Shown one piece after another: positions 8,586 through 17,503 of a stretch of 64,000 nt of DNA. Source of the stretch: Nocardioides massiliensis (GTDB lineage: Bacteria > Actinomycetota > Actinomycetes > Propionibacteriales > Nocardioidaceae); NCBI RefSeq assembly GCF_030811215.1, contig NZ_JAUSQM010000001.1, positions 3,816,001 to 3,880,000 of the forward strand. The letters are read 5' to 3'. Both the position numbers and the translations under genes were made by a program. The notes below the pieces were generated by a model. The model was given only the letters and a program-made list of their open reading frames with translations, was not told the origin of the DNA and made no database searches. The stretch's first letter is position 1. Each line of letters begins with the position of its first letter.

Positions 8586-10088
8586 TCAGGGCAGGTAGCC
8601 GACCCGGCTCACCGGCTCCGGCGTCCCGCTGCGGCGCGAGAGCCGGAGCGCGGCCAGGAGCGCGTCTCGCAGCTCACGCGGGTCGACGACGTCGTCGTAC
8701 GTCGCAGTCGAGGCCAGCCGCCAGGGCCCGGCGTTCTCGTTCTCGACCAGGGACGCCCGCGTGGCGTCGTCGGCCTTCGCCGTGGCGCCCCCGACCGCGG
8801 CGGGGATGCCGCCGAGCGTGACGCCGGGCAGCGCGAGCGAGACGGTCTGGCCCCCGAAGGCGTTCTGGCCCATCACCGAGCTGCCGAAGCCGAAGGCCTT
8901 GCGCAGGGTCACGTGCAGCTTCGGCACGCGCGCCCGGTGCTGCGCGGCGAACATCCGCGCCCCCGCCCGCAGGATGCCCGCGCGCTCCGAGGCGCTGCCG
9001 GCCAGGACGCCGGGGTTGTCGGCGAGCTGCACCAGCGGCAGGTGGAAGGCGGCCGCCCGCTCCACGAACCGCGCCGCCTTCTCCGCCGCGGGCGCGTCGA
9101 TCGCTCCTGCGAGGACGGCCGGCTGGTTGGCGACCACCGCGACCGGGTCGCCGCCGAGCCGTGCCAGCGCGGTGATCACGGACGCGCCGTGGTCGGGCTG
9201 CGACTCCGTCACCGAGCCGGCGTCGAACAGCTCCGTCAGCACCGCGCGCATGTCGTAGGGCTGGCGCGAGTTGGGCGGGATCAGGTCCAGCAGCGCATCG
9301 ACCGATCGCGGTCCGGTGTCGACGCCGGGCACGTGCGGCGGGTGCTCCCACGCGTTGGACGGCAGGTACGACAGCCACCGGCGTACGGCGGCCAGGGCAC
9401 TGCGGACGTCGGCGACGACCTCGTGCGCGACGCCGCTGTGGGTGCCGTGGACGCTCGCGCCCCCGAGGGTCTCCTTGTCGACGACCTCGCCGAGGGACGC
9501 CTTGACGAGCGGCGGTCCGGCGGTGAACAGAGCCCCCTGGCCGGCGACCATGATGACGTGGTCCGAGAGCGGCGCGGTCAGGGCGCCGTGGCCCGCCGAC
9601 GGTCCGGTCACGACGGCCACGGTCGGCACCAGGCCGGCCAGGTCGACCATCGCCTGCAGGTCGTTGGGGGCGGGACGGTGCGGGTGCAGGGCGTTGGTGG
9701 CGCGATGTCCGGCGCCCTCGAGCATCATCACCAGCGGCACCCGCTCCTGCAGCGCGAGCGCGGCGAGCCGGGCCCGCTTGGTCGCCCCGGCGGTGCCGAT
9801 CGAGCCACCGGCGACGGTGAAGTCCTCGGCGCCGACCAGCACCGGCCGGCCGTCGATCAGACCCGACCCCGCGACGAACGCGTCCGCCGGTGCGGCGCCG
9901 TCGCCGGCCAGCACCCCGAGCTCCACGAAGGTGCCCGGATCGAGCAGGGCCGCCACCCGGTCGCGGACCGGCAGCCGCCCGGCTGCGCGGGTCTTCTGCA
10001 CCTTCTCGGGCCCGCCCATCGCACGTGCGGCGGTCCGTCGTCGATCGAGGTCCTCGAGCAGCGGCTGCCACTCGTCGCGGTGGCTCAC
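8586..10088 (-). CDS. Acyl-CoA carboxylase carboxyltransferase (beta) subunit
   Basis: The 500-residue product has the two crotonase-like halves of biotin-dependent carboxyltransferases (AccD/PccB/MccB group). The N-half contains GGSIGTAGATKRARLAALA and LEGAGHR; the C-half contains ADNPGVLAGSASERAGILR and KAFGFGSSVMG. It would transfer carboxyl from carboxybiotin to an acyl-CoA. No biotin carboxylase or biotin carrier gene is nearby, so it would borrow those subunits from elsewhere. The GTG start at 10088 overlaps the stop of the upstream acyl-CoA ligase gene. Substrate unknown. Confidence 0.85.
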   Translation of the reverse strand: MSHRDEWQPLLEDLDRRRTAARAMGGPEKVQKTRAAGRLPVRDRVAALLDPGTFVELGVLAGDGAAPADAFVAGSGLIDGRPVLVGAEDFTVAGGSIGTAGATKRARLAALALQERVPLVMMLEGAGHRATNALHPHRPAPNDLQAMVDLAGLVPTVAVVTGPSAGHGALTAPLSDHVIMVAGQGALFTAGPPLVKASLGEVVDKETLGGASVHGTHSGVAHEVVADVRSALAAVRRWLSYLPSNAWEHPPHVPGVDTGPRSVDALLDLIPPNSRQPYDMRAVLTELFDAGSVTESQPDHGASVITALARLGGDPVAVVANQPAVLAGAIDAPAAEKAARFVERAAAFHLPLVQLADNPGVLAGSASERAGILRAGARMFAAQHRARVPKLHVTLRKAFGFGSSVMGQNAFGGQTVSLALPGVTLGGIPAAVGGATAKADDATRASLVENENAGPWRLASTATYDDVVDPRELRDALLAALRLSRRSGTPEPVSRVGYLP

Positions 10089-11752
10089 GGCAGCGGCACC
10101 TCTTTGCGGATCACCTTGCCGGTGGCGTTGCGCGGAAGCGGCTCGGTGGTGACCCGCCAGCGGGACGGCACCTTGTAGCGCGCGATCCGCTCGGCGACGT
10201 AGGCCTGCAGCGACTCGGCGCTCGCCGTGCCCTCGGGGGTCAGCACCACGACGGCACCGACCTCCTGTCCGTAGCTCGGGTGCGGCACCCCGATCACGAG
10301 GCACTCGCGCACGTCCGGGTGCGTCTCGAGGGCGGCCTCGACCTCGGCGGGGTAGATGTTCTCGCCCCCGCGCAGGATCAGGTCGGAACGGCGGCTGTTG
10401 ATGCGGAGGGCGCCGTCGACGAGGATCCCGAGGTCACCGGTGCGGAACCACCCGTCCGGGGTCGTCGCGGCGGCGGTCGCGTCCGGGTCGTCCCAGTAGC
10501 CGATCATCACCAGCGGGCTGCGCAGACACACCTCGCCCTCGACGCCGTCGGGCACGCGTTCGCCCTGCTCGTCGCGGATCTCGACCTGCATCGTCGGCAC
10601 CGCGCGGCCCACCGTCTCGGGGTCCGCGGCGAGCTCGGCCGCACTGGCCAACGTCGCCGCCGTGGACGACTCGGTCAGGCCGTACGTCGTCCCGAGTGCC
10701 CGCCCCGCCACGGGCAGCACCTCGCGCAGCCGGGACTTCAGTGCGGCCGACGACGGTGCGGAGTTCACGCTGACCATCCGCAGCGAGCTGAGGTCGTAGT
10801 CGTCGAGCCCGTGCTCCTCGGCGTGCTCCACGAGCTTCGCCGCCATGGTCGGGACCATCCCCCAGCTGGTCACCCGCTCGGCCTCGATCAGCCGCAGCAC
10901 GCGCTCGATGTCGAAGCGCCCCAGGTGCATGACCGCTGTGTCGCCCACGACCAGCCGCGGGACGACGAGGTTGTGCAGGCCGGCGATGTGGAACAGCGGG
11001 GTCACGGCGAAGAACCGACGGTCCGGCGCCGGCGGCATCCCCATCTCCGCGGCGACCGCGTCGTTGAGCAGGTGGAACCAGGCCGCGCCGATCACGTTGC
11101 GGTGCGAGTGGGTGGCACCCTTCGGACGACCGGTGGTGCCGCTGGTGAAGAGCACGACCGCCGGGTCGTCCTCGCCCAGGTCGACCGGCTCCGCCGGCAG
11201 TGCGGCGCCCAGGTGGCGAGCGACGGCAGCCGGCAGGTCGTGCTCGACGGACAGGACCGGGACGCCGAGGTCGCCGGCGATCTCCCGGCGACGTTCGTCG
11301 GCGAAGACCACCTTCGGCGCCGCCAGGTCCACGGCGTACGCGATCTCGGGACCGGCCCACCAGGAGTTCAGCCCCACCGCGACCGCACCGAGCGCGGTGG
11401 TCGCCCAGAACGCGAGCACCCACTCCGGGCAGTTGGCCGCACAGATCGCGACCCGGTCGCCCTTCGTGACCCCATGCTCATCGCGCAGCGCGGTCGCGAG
11501 CGCCGCGACCTGCTCGAGGTGCTCGCGGTAGGTGATCCGGCGCTGCTCGGTGACGAGGTAGGGCCGGTCGCCGTGGTCGGCCGACGCGCGCAGCAGCTCA
11601 CCGAGGGTGCGCTGGCGGTGGGCGAAGACCTCGAGCTGTTGACCGCGAACGTCCTCGACACGCAGCTCGAAGCGCTGGCCTTGCGCGGTGATCCGGGCGA
11701 GTGCCTCGTCGCGCGTCCGCGCGGGCGCAGGGGCAGGGGTGGTGGTGGTCAT
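10085..11752 (-). CDS. Acyl-CoA synthetase (AMP-forming, FadD-like)
   Basis: The 555-residue enzyme has the ANL-superfamily P-loop LFTSGTTGRPKGATHSH, the TTYGLTESS motif, GWFRTGDLG and the C-terminal catalytic lysine region PRNATGKVIRKE. It activates a carboxylic acid to its CoA thioester through an acyl-adenylate. I prefer the ATG at 11752, preceded by AGGAG, to an earlier start that would run into the SDR gene. It belongs to a five-gene minus-strand operon with a carboxyltransferase, an SDR, a thioesterase and a thiolase. Confidence 0.88.
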   Translation of the reverse strand: MTTTTPAPAPARTRDEALARITAQGQRFELRVEDVRGQQLEVFAHRQRTLGELLRASADHGDRPYLVTEQRRITYREHLEQVAALATALRDEHGVTKGDRVAICAANCPEWVLAFWATTALGAVAVGLNSWWAGPEIAYAVDLAAPKVVFADERRREIAGDLGVPVLSVEHDLPAAVARHLGAALPAEPVDLGEDDPAVVLFTSGTTGRPKGATHSHRNVIGAAWFHLLNDAVAAEMGMPPAPDRRFFAVTPLFHIAGLHNLVVPRLVVGDTAVMHLGRFDIERVLRLIEAERVTSWGMVPTMAAKLVEHAEEHGLDDYDLSSLRMVSVNSAPSSAALKSRLREVLPVAGRALGTTYGLTESSTAATLASAAELAADPETVGRAVPTMQVEIRDEQGERVPDGVEGEVCLRSPLVMIGYWDDPDATAAATTPDGWFRTGDLGILVDGALRINSRRSDLILRGGENIYPAEVEAALETHPDVRECLVIGVPHPSYGQEVGAVVVLTPEGTASAESLQAYVAERIARYKVPSRWRVTTEPLPRNATGKVIRKEVPLP

Positions 11753-11771
11753 GGTGCTCCTGTCGGGGCCA

Positions 11772-12596
11772 TCAACGGACGGTGAGCTGGCCACCGTCGA
11801 CGTTCCAGCTCTGTCCGGTGACGAAGGACGCCTGGTCGCTGGCGAGGAAGACGACGACCGCGGCGACCTCGGCGGGGTCGCCCACGCGCTGGACGGGGAT
11901 GTTGCCGCGGACGTAGGCCTGCCAGGTGTCGTCGTCCCAGTCGTCGAGCCGCGAGGTCGCGACGACGCCGGGGCAGATCGCGTTGACCCGCACGCCGTGC
12001 GAGCCGAGCTCCTTGGCCATCGACGAGGTCAGTGACTGCACGGCCGCCTTCGAGGCGGAGTAGGCCGCGGTGGACGCACCGCTGAGCTTGCCGCCGATGG
12101 AGGAGACGTTGACGATCGCCCCGCCCCGCCCGGCGTCGGCACACCGGCGCGCGAACTCCTTGCTCATGAGGAAGGTCCCGCGCAGGTTCACCGCCATCAC
12201 GGTGTCCCAGCTGCCGACCTCGAGGTCGACGACCGGCACGCGGTCGGCGCCGCGGCTCGCGGCAGCGTTGTTGACCAGGACCGCGGGCTCGCCCAGCGCG
12301 GAGGCGACCTGGTCGAAGAGCCGTCGTACGCCGTCCTCGGAGGCCACGTCGGCGACGACCGGCAGGGCACGTCGCCCGAGCGCACGGACCTCGTCGGCCA
12401 CCGACTCGATGTCGCGCCAGCCGGCGGCCTGCTCGTCGGCCGGCATCGTCTCCGGCGAGCGTCCCGTGCCGGTGATGACGACGTCGCAGCCGGCCCGGGC
12501 GAGCTCGACGGCGATGGACCGGCCGATCGACCGCATGCGGCCGGCACCGGTGACGACGGCGACCTTCCCGTCGAGGCCGGTCAGCGCGTAGCTCAT
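11772..12596 (-). CDS. SDR-family oxidoreductase
   Basis: This 274-residue short-chain dehydrogenase has a Rossmann glycine motif (VVTGAGRMRSIGRSIA, with a small insertion compared with TGxxxGIG), NNAA, the catalytic Ser in VSSIGG and YSASKAAVQ. The C-terminus GQSWNVDGGQL is classical. In this operon it likely oxidises or reduces a hydroxyacyl-CoA or alicyclic alcohol. Its ATG overlaps the stop of the thioesterase gene. Confidence 0.86.
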   Translation of the reverse strand: MSYALTGLDGKVAVVTGAGRMRSIGRSIAVELARAGCDVVITGTGRSPETMPADEQAAGWRDIESVADEVRALGRRALPVVADVASEDGVRRLFDQVASALGEPAVLVNNAAASRGADRVPVVDLEVGSWDTVMAVNLRGTFLMSKEFARRCADAGRGGAIVNVSSIGGKLSGASTAAYSASKAAVQSLTSSMAKELGSHGVRVNAICPGVVATSRLDDWDDDTWQAYVRGNIPVQRVGDPAEVAAVVVFLASDQASFVTGQSWNVDGGQLTVR

Positions 12597-13240
12597 CGGG
12601 CCGCGCTCACGACGGGGTGCTCGATCTCGATGAACAGCCCGGAGGCCTCGAGCGTGCGGGTGCCACCGGACTCGATCCACCCCTCGGCCCAGATCTTGCG
12701 CCCCTCGCGGCGGGTGATGCGCCCGTAGAGCTCCATCTCCTGGTCCAGCGGGGTCCGGGCGCGGTAGTCGATCTCGAGCCGCGCCGTCACCGCCCGCTTG
12801 TCCTGCGCCTGGATGAGGATCCCCAGCACGCAGTCCATGAGGTAGCCCCCGACGCCGCCGTGCATGCCGTCGGGCGGGCCCTCGTGCAGCGCGTTGGGCA
12901 CGAAGCGGGAGCGCACGGCCTGGCCGTCGTCCTCGAACCGCGCCTCGATCGGCACGCCCCATGGCGTGTAGCCGCACAGTCGGTACGGCGTCCCCTCCCG
13001 CCGCGCCTGCCGGGGCGCCTCGAAGCTGTTGCGCATGGCGCGCGTGCGGGTGCGGGCCCCGAGCCGGTCGCTGACCGCGTCCAGCTGCGCGCGTGCCTCG
13101 CGCAGGACGGCCTCGTCGAGGTCGCTGGTGGCGACGGCAAGGTTGAGCCGGTAGGTCGCGTCGACCAGCTGCTCGAGGGCCTCGCGGTGTGCGGGCTCGA
13201 GCGTGGTGACGCGGGTGGGGTCGATCGCGGCGGTGCTCAC
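12593..13240 (-). CDS. PaaI-type acyl-CoA thioesterase (hotdog fold)
   Basis: The 215-residue protein has a helical N-terminus of about 90 residues followed by a hotdog domain with HEGPPDGMHGGVGGYLMDCVLG, which is the PaaI/YbgC-type substrate loop. It would hydrolyse a CoA thioester, perhaps to rescue CoA from dead-end intermediates. The GTG start overlaps the thiolase stop (GTGA), and its own stop overlaps the SDR start. Confidence 0.75.
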   Translation of the reverse strand: MSTAAIDPTRVTTLEPAHREALEQLVDATYRLNLAVATSDLDEAVLREARAQLDAVSDRLGARTRTRAMRNSFEAPRQARREGTPYRLCGYTPWGVPIEARFEDDGQAVRSRFVPNALHEGPPDGMHGGVGGYLMDCVLGILIQAQDKRAVTARLEIDYRARTPLDQEMELYGRITRREGRKIWAEGWIESGGTRTLEASGLFIEIEHPVVSAAR

Positions 13241-14382
13241 GCGAGCCGCTCCACGATGGCGCCGGTGGCCATCGCGCCACCGGTGCAGATGGCGACCATG
13301 GCGAGCGTGCCGTCGGTGCGCTCGAGCTCGTCCATCGCGGTGGCGAGCAGCCGGATTCCGGTGGAGCCCACCGGGTGGCCGAGCGCGATCGCGCCGCCGT
13401 TGACGTTGAGCTTGTCGGGGTCGACGCCGTGCACTTGGCGGAACGACATCGGGACGGCGGCGAACGCCTCGTTGACCTCGAACACGTCGATGTCGGAGAT
13501 GCTCATGCCCGTGCGCGCGAGCAGCCGCTCGCCGGCACGGACGGGGCCGTCGAGCAGGAACTCCGGCTCCGCGCCGACGAGGACCTGGGCGACGATCCGG
13601 GCGCGCGGGCGCAGCCCCAGGGCCCGCGCCCGGTCCTCGTCCATGACGAGGGCCGCGGTCGCGCCGTCGGAGATCTGTGAGGACGTGCCGGCCGTGTGCA
13701 GTCCGCCCTCGCGGATGGTGCGCAGCCCGGCGAGTGCCTCGGTGCTGGTCTCGCGCAGCCCCTCGTCGCGGGTCACGCGGGTGCCGTCGTCGCGGGTGAC
13801 CGGCATGACCTGACGATCGAGGCGTCCCTCGTCCCACGCCTGCGCCGCACGCTGCTGGGACGCGAGCCCGAAGGCGTCGAGGTCCTCCCGGGTGAAGCCG
13901 CGACGGGCGGCGATCCGGTCGGCCGCCTCGAACTGCGCCGGCAGGTCGACCTCCCAGCTCGGCGGACGCGGGACGCCGTACGGCCGCTCCTCGCCGCCGA
14001 GGTTGGCCAGCAGCGGGACCTGTGACATGACCTCGACGCCGCACGCCAGACCGGTGGTGATCTCACCGGCGGCGATCTGCGCGGCGAGCAGGTGCACGGC
14101 CTGCTGGGCCGAACCGCACTGGGCGTCGATCGTGACGGCACCGGTGTCGTCGGCGAAGCCGTTGTGCAGCCAGGCCATCCGGGTCACGTTGCCGGACTGC
14201 TGGCCGGCCTGGGTGACACATCCGCCGATGGCCTGCTCGACCTCGGCCGGATCGAGGCCGACCCGCTCGAGCAGGGCGCGCTGGGTGCGGGCGAGGAGCT
14301 CCACGGCGTGGAAGCCGGACAGCACCCCACCCCGGCGTCCGTAGGGGGTGCGGGCGGCATCGATGAGGACCGGGTTGGGCAT
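13237..14382 (-). CDS. Thiolase (acetyl-CoA acyltransferase)
   Basis: The 381-residue product is a complete thiolase. It has the nucleophilic cysteine segment IDAQCGSAQQAVHLLAAQI, the NEAFAAVPMSF segment, the GHPVGSTGIRL histidine motif and the C-terminal CTGGAMATGAIVERL. It cleaves beta-ketoacyl-CoA to acetyl-CoA (or propionyl-CoA) and a shortened acyl-CoA. Unlike the Ltp-like protein at 538-1740, it keeps all catalytic residues. The ATG at 14382 is preferred; an in-frame TTG lies three codons upstream. First gene of the five-gene operon. Confidence 0.9.
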   Translation of the reverse strand: MPNPVLIDAARTPYGRRGGVLSGFHAVELLARTQRALLERVGLDPAEVEQAIGGCVTQAGQQSGNVTRMAWLHNGFADDTGAVTIDAQCGSAQQAVHLLAAQIAAGEITTGLACGVEVMSQVPLLANLGGEERPYGVPRPPSWEVDLPAQFEAADRIAARRGFTREDLDAFGLASQQRAAQAWDEGRLDRQVMPVTRDDGTRVTRDEGLRETSTEALAGLRTIREGGLHTAGTSSQISDGATAALVMDEDRARALGLRPRARIVAQVLVGAEPEFLLDGPVRAGERLLARTGMSISDIDVFEVNEAFAAVPMSFRQVHGVDPDKLNVNGGAIALGHPVGSTGIRLLATAMDELERTDGTLAMVAICTGGAMATGAIVERLA

Positions 14383-14408
14383 GTTCCGCAAAGTAGGCGC
14401 CGGGTCGG

Positions 14409-14431
14409 AGCGGGCCGTTGAAGGTCCCGCT
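14409..14431 (-). terminator. hairpin between cupin-like gene and thiolase operon
   Basis: AGCGGG and CCCGCT form a 6-bp stem with an 11-nt loop just after the stop of the cupin-like gene. No T-run follows, so the call rests on the stem and its position. Confidence 0.3.
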
Positions 14432-14442
14432 GGACGAAACCG

Positions 14443-15150
14443 TCAGGCCGCGCCGGCCACCGCGACGCACGGGAACAGCAGCACCGCGAGGGTGGCGCCG
14501 CGCTCGGCGCGCAGGTCCTGGAGCTCGCTCGTGTCGTCGAACGACACCAGGCTCTCGGCCGGCATCCGCCCGTGCGGCCCCGTGACCACTCCGCCCAGCA
14601 CGACCACGTAGCCCGCCTGGCCCGTCGGCAGCGTCTGCGCGCGCAGCTCCTCGCCGCCGCCCAGCCGTACGCCGTACGCCGCCGCGCCGCGGTCGGTGCG
14701 GGCCAGCTCGTGGAGCCCGGCTCCCACCGTGCACCGGTCGTCGAGCAGGACCGTGAAGTGTTGGCTGGCACCGGCCTCCCGGGCGCGCTTCTCGCGCTCC
14801 TCGGGCATGTAGTTGACGCCCGTGGTCGGCTGGCGCCGCAGGGTGAAGTAGGACAGCCCGATCTCGGGGTCGGTGCAGATGGGGCCGTAGGACGTGTAGG
14901 CGTCGGTGTAGTGCAGCACGCCCGCGACCGCGCGGTCGCGCCCCAGGGTGCCCTCGCCGGCGGTGATCACCTGGAACTGGTCGACCTCGTGGAAGTGCGG
15001 GCGCAGCTCGGGAGCCTGCTGCCGGACCAGGTAGGCCTGCTCCCCCGGGAGCGTGTCGGCGAACGTGCCGAGGTAGTCGACCATGGTGTAGCGGTTGCCC
15101 TCGTATCCGCGGACGACCGCGACGGCCTGGTCGGGGGTGACGGTGCGCAT
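14443..15150 (-). CDS. Cupin-like protein of unknown function
   Basis: The 235-residue protein appears to be a double-stranded beta-helix protein. The segment RPHFHEVDQFQVITAGEGTLGR resembles cupin motif 1, with histidines that could bind a metal. A second barrel-like half ends near VVVLGGVVTGPHGR. No enzymatic family was recognised with certainty. It is separated from the thiolase operon by 60 bp and is divergent from the LLM oxidoreductase operon, which may share its control region. Confidence 0.6.
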   Translation of the reverse strand: MRTVTPDQAVAVVRGYEGNRYTMVDYLGTFADTLPGEQAYLVRQQAPELRPHFHEVDQFQVITAGEGTLGRDRAVAGVLHYTDAYTSYGPICTDPEIGLSYFTLRRQPTTGVNYMPEEREKRAREAGASQHFTVLLDDRCTVGAGLHELARTDRGAAAYGVRLGGGEELRAQTLPTGQAGYVVVLGGVVTGPHGRMPAESLVSFDDTSELQDLRAERGATLAVLLFPCVAVAGAA

Positions 15151-15163
15151 TCGCGCATGCTCC

Positions 15164-15175
15164 GCCACCGGTGGC
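15164..15175. promoter_or_regulatory. 12-bp palindrome in divergent spacer
   Basis: GCCACCGGTGGC is a perfect palindrome in the 100-bp spacer between the cupin-like gene and the LLM oxidoreductase gene. It could be an operator for either direction, but no nearby regulator gene points to a binding family. Confidence 0.25.
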
Positions 15176-15250
15176 CTCCGGCACGGCGACGTTCCCGATG
15201 ACCGGGAGTCCGGGCAGGTCGGCGTACGCGAGTCCCTAGCGTCACCCGCC

Positions 15251-16147
15251 ATGACCGACCCGTTGAAGTACGCCGTCATCGCACCTGTCGCCAACGGCAG
15301 GACCGCCGACCCCGCGTGGATCACCCGGTTCGCCCAGCACGTCGAGGCCTGCGGCTTCGAGTCGCTGGTCGTCGTCGAGCACGCCGTGATGATGAGCCGC
15401 TACGACAGCGTCTATCCCTACGCACCGTCGGGCCGGGTCGAGCTCGCCGCCGACCTGCCGATCCCCGACCCGCTCGAGCTGCTCTCCTTCGTCGCCGGCC
15501 GGACCACCACGCTGGGGCTGGCGACCGGGGTCCTGGTCCTGCCGGTCCACCACCCGGTGGTGCTCGCGAAGCGGATCGCGACGCTGGACGTGCTGTCGGG
15601 CGGACGGGTGCGGCTCGCGCTCGGCATGGGGTGGCTGCGTGAGGAGCTCGAGGCGTGCGACGTGCCGTTCGAGGCCCGCGGGCGACGGGCCGACGAGCAG
15701 ATCCGGATCCTGCGCGACCTCTGGTCCGACACCTCGGCCGAGGGCGTCGACCACGACGGCGAGTTCTTCTCCTTCCGGGGCGCGATGACCTGGCCGAAGC
15801 CGGTCCGCGGCGACGTGCCGCTGCACATCGGCGGTCACACGAAGGCGGCGGCGCGGCGCGCGGGCCGCCTCGGCAACGGCCTGCAGCCGCTCGGTGTCGC
15901 CGGCGAGGAGCTGGCCGCCCTCGTCGCCACGATGCGCGGGGCCGCGGAGGACGCCGGTCGCGACCCCGACGCCCTCGAGCTCACCCTCGGGCACCTGGTG
16001 GCCCGCATCGACGAGGGGCGGGCCGCGCGTCTCGCCGAGCAGGGCGCGACCCGCCTGGCGCTGGCCATGAGCGATACCGCCGACATCGAGGAGGCGTGCG
16101 ACGAGGTCTCTGCGTGCGCCGAGCGGCTGGGCCTCACGCCGCGATGA
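15251..16147 (+). CDS. LLM-class (F420-dependent type) oxidoreductase
   Basis: The 298-residue TIM-barrel protein matches luciferase-like monooxygenases of the F420-dependent TIGR03619 type, with LATGVLVLPVHHPVVLAKR, TLDVLSGGRVRLALGMGW and the PLHIGGHTKAAARRAGR phosphate-binding region. Such enzymes reduce or oxygenate organic substrates with F420H2 or FMNH2; the sequence alone does not settle which. It starts a three-gene plus-strand operon, with its stop overlapping the next ATG. Confidence 0.85.
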   Translation: MTDPLKYAVIAPVANGRTADPAWITRFAQHVEACGFESLVVVEHAVMMSRYDSVYPYAPSGRVELAADLPIPDPLELLSFVAGRTTTLGLATGVLVLPVHHPVVLAKRIATLDVLSGGRVRLALGMGWLREELEACDVPFEARGRRADEQIRILRDLWSDTSAEGVDHDGEFFSFRGAMTWPKPVRGDVPLHIGGHTKAAARRAGRLGNGLQPLGVAGEELAALVATMRGAAEDAGRDPDALELTLGHLVARIDEGRAARLAEQGATRLALAMSDTADIEEACDEVSACAERLGLTPR

Positions 16148-16614
16148 CGTCAGCCGCGCTGAGCCCGGACGACCGGTGGGCACTGACCGATCTGGTGCAT
16201 CGCTACGCCGCGCTCGCCGACGACCGAGCCGCGACCGCTCTGGCCGACCTCTTCCTCGCCGACGGTGTCCTCGTCTCCCCCGACCCTCCGCGCGAGCTCG
16301 CGCCCGTCCACGAGGCCCGCGGGCACGAGGCCATCGCCACGGCGATCGCCGGCCTGTCCGCGTTGCGCCTGACGGTCCACGCCGTGGCCGGGATCGTGCT
16401 CGATCCGCAGACCGACGACCACGTACGCGGGCGCACGACGGCCACCGCGCACCACGTAACGGAGCACGACGGGGCCCTGCGCGACGTCGTGTGGCACCTG
16501 CGCTACCTCGACGACTTCCGCCGTACGCCGCACGGGTGGCGCATCGCCCGCCGCGAGCTCCACCTCGACCTGATCGAGTCCCGCTCGGTCGCCCACGCCC
16601 GGGAGGCACGATGA
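16144..16614 (+). CDS. SnoaL-like / NTF2-fold protein
   Basis: The 156-residue protein has the helix-then-sheet pattern of the SnoaL/NTF2 cone fold, beginning DRWALTDLVHRYAALADDR and ending GWRIARRELHLDLI. Members include small isomerases, dehydratases and subunits of ring-hydroxylating systems; none can be chosen here. It overlaps both neighbours by 4 bp, so the three proteins probably act on the same compound. Confidence 0.7.
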   Translation: MTSAALSPDDRWALTDLVHRYAALADDRAATALADLFLADGVLVSPDPPRELAPVHEARGHEAIATAIAGLSALRLTVHAVAGIVLDPQTDDHVRGRTTATAHHVTEHDGALRDVVWHLRYLDDFRRTPHGWRIARRELHLDLIESRSVAHAREAR

Positions 16615-17426
16615 GCACGACCAGCAGTCGCGTCAGCGTGGTCACGGGCGGCGCCCGGGGCATCGGCGGCGCGGTCAGTCGCCGGCTCGCCGCCGACGGT
16701 GACCTCGTCGTGCTGAACGACGTCGACGCCGACGCCGCCGCGCAGACCGCCGCCGAGATCGAGCGGGCCGGTGGCAGCGTCCGCATCGTCGTCGGCGACA
16801 TCACCGAGGCAGCCACCGTCGCCGCCCTGCGGGAGGCCGTCGACGAGCTCGACCGCCTCGACGTGCTCGTCAACAACGTCGGGGACTTCCGCCCCGCGTC
16901 GCGGACCTTCCTGCACAGCACGCCCGAGCAGTGGCAACGGCTCTACGAGCTCAACCTCCACCACGTCCTCGCCGTCACCCACGCGCTGCTGCCCCGGATG
17001 GTCGAGGCCGGGCGGGGCGCGATCGTCAACAACTCGACCGTCGAGGCCTTCCGCGGCAACCCCGGCCACGCGCCCTACACCGCCTTCAACGCGGGTGTCT
17101 CCGCCTTCACCAAGACCCTCGCGGTCGAGGTCGGACGCCACGGCGTCCGGGTCAACGCCGTCGCCCCCGACCTCGCCGACACCGACCAGACACCGGCGGC
17201 GGCGATGCTGCGCGGCCGGGACCCCGACCTCGTACGGCACTGGCTGCCGCTCGGACGCTTCGGCCACGTCGACGACTACGCCGCGGTGGTGGCGTTCCTC
17301 GCCTCCGACGAGGCCCGCTTCGTCACCGGCCACACCCTGCCCGTCGATGGCGGGACGCTCGCCGCGTCGGGCTGGTACGCCCGGGCCGACGGCAAGGGCT
17401 GGACCAACATGCCCGACCGGCCCTGA
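16611..17426 (+). CDS. SDR-family oxidoreductase
   Basis: This 271-residue SDR has VVTGGARGIGGAVSRRLA, NNVG, a serine in NNSTVEAF, then YTAFNAGVSAFTK where the usual YxxxK reads Y-T-A-F-N. The catalytic lysine is therefore replaced by asparagine, which is unusual and may mean altered catalysis. The C-terminus GHTLPVDGGTLAASGWYA is typical. It is the last gene of the LLM/SnoaL operon. Confidence 0.8.
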   Translation: MSTTSSRVSVVTGGARGIGGAVSRRLAADGDLVVLNDVDADAAAQTAAEIERAGGSVRIVVGDITEAATVAALREAVDELDRLDVLVNNVGDFRPASRTFLHSTPEQWQRLYELNLHHVLAVTHALLPRMVEAGRGAIVNNSTVEAFRGNPGHAPYTAFNAGVSAFTKTLAVEVGRHGVRVNAVAPDLADTDQTPAAAMLRGRDPDLVRHWLPLGRFGHVDDYAAVVAFLASDEARFVTGHTLPVDGGTLAASGWYARADGKGWTNMPDRP

Positions 17427-17503
17427 GGCCCTTGCTGAGCCGCGCCGCGCACGTCACAGCCGCGCGCGACTAACAGCACGGATCGGGGGGTATTTGCTGG
17501 GGC

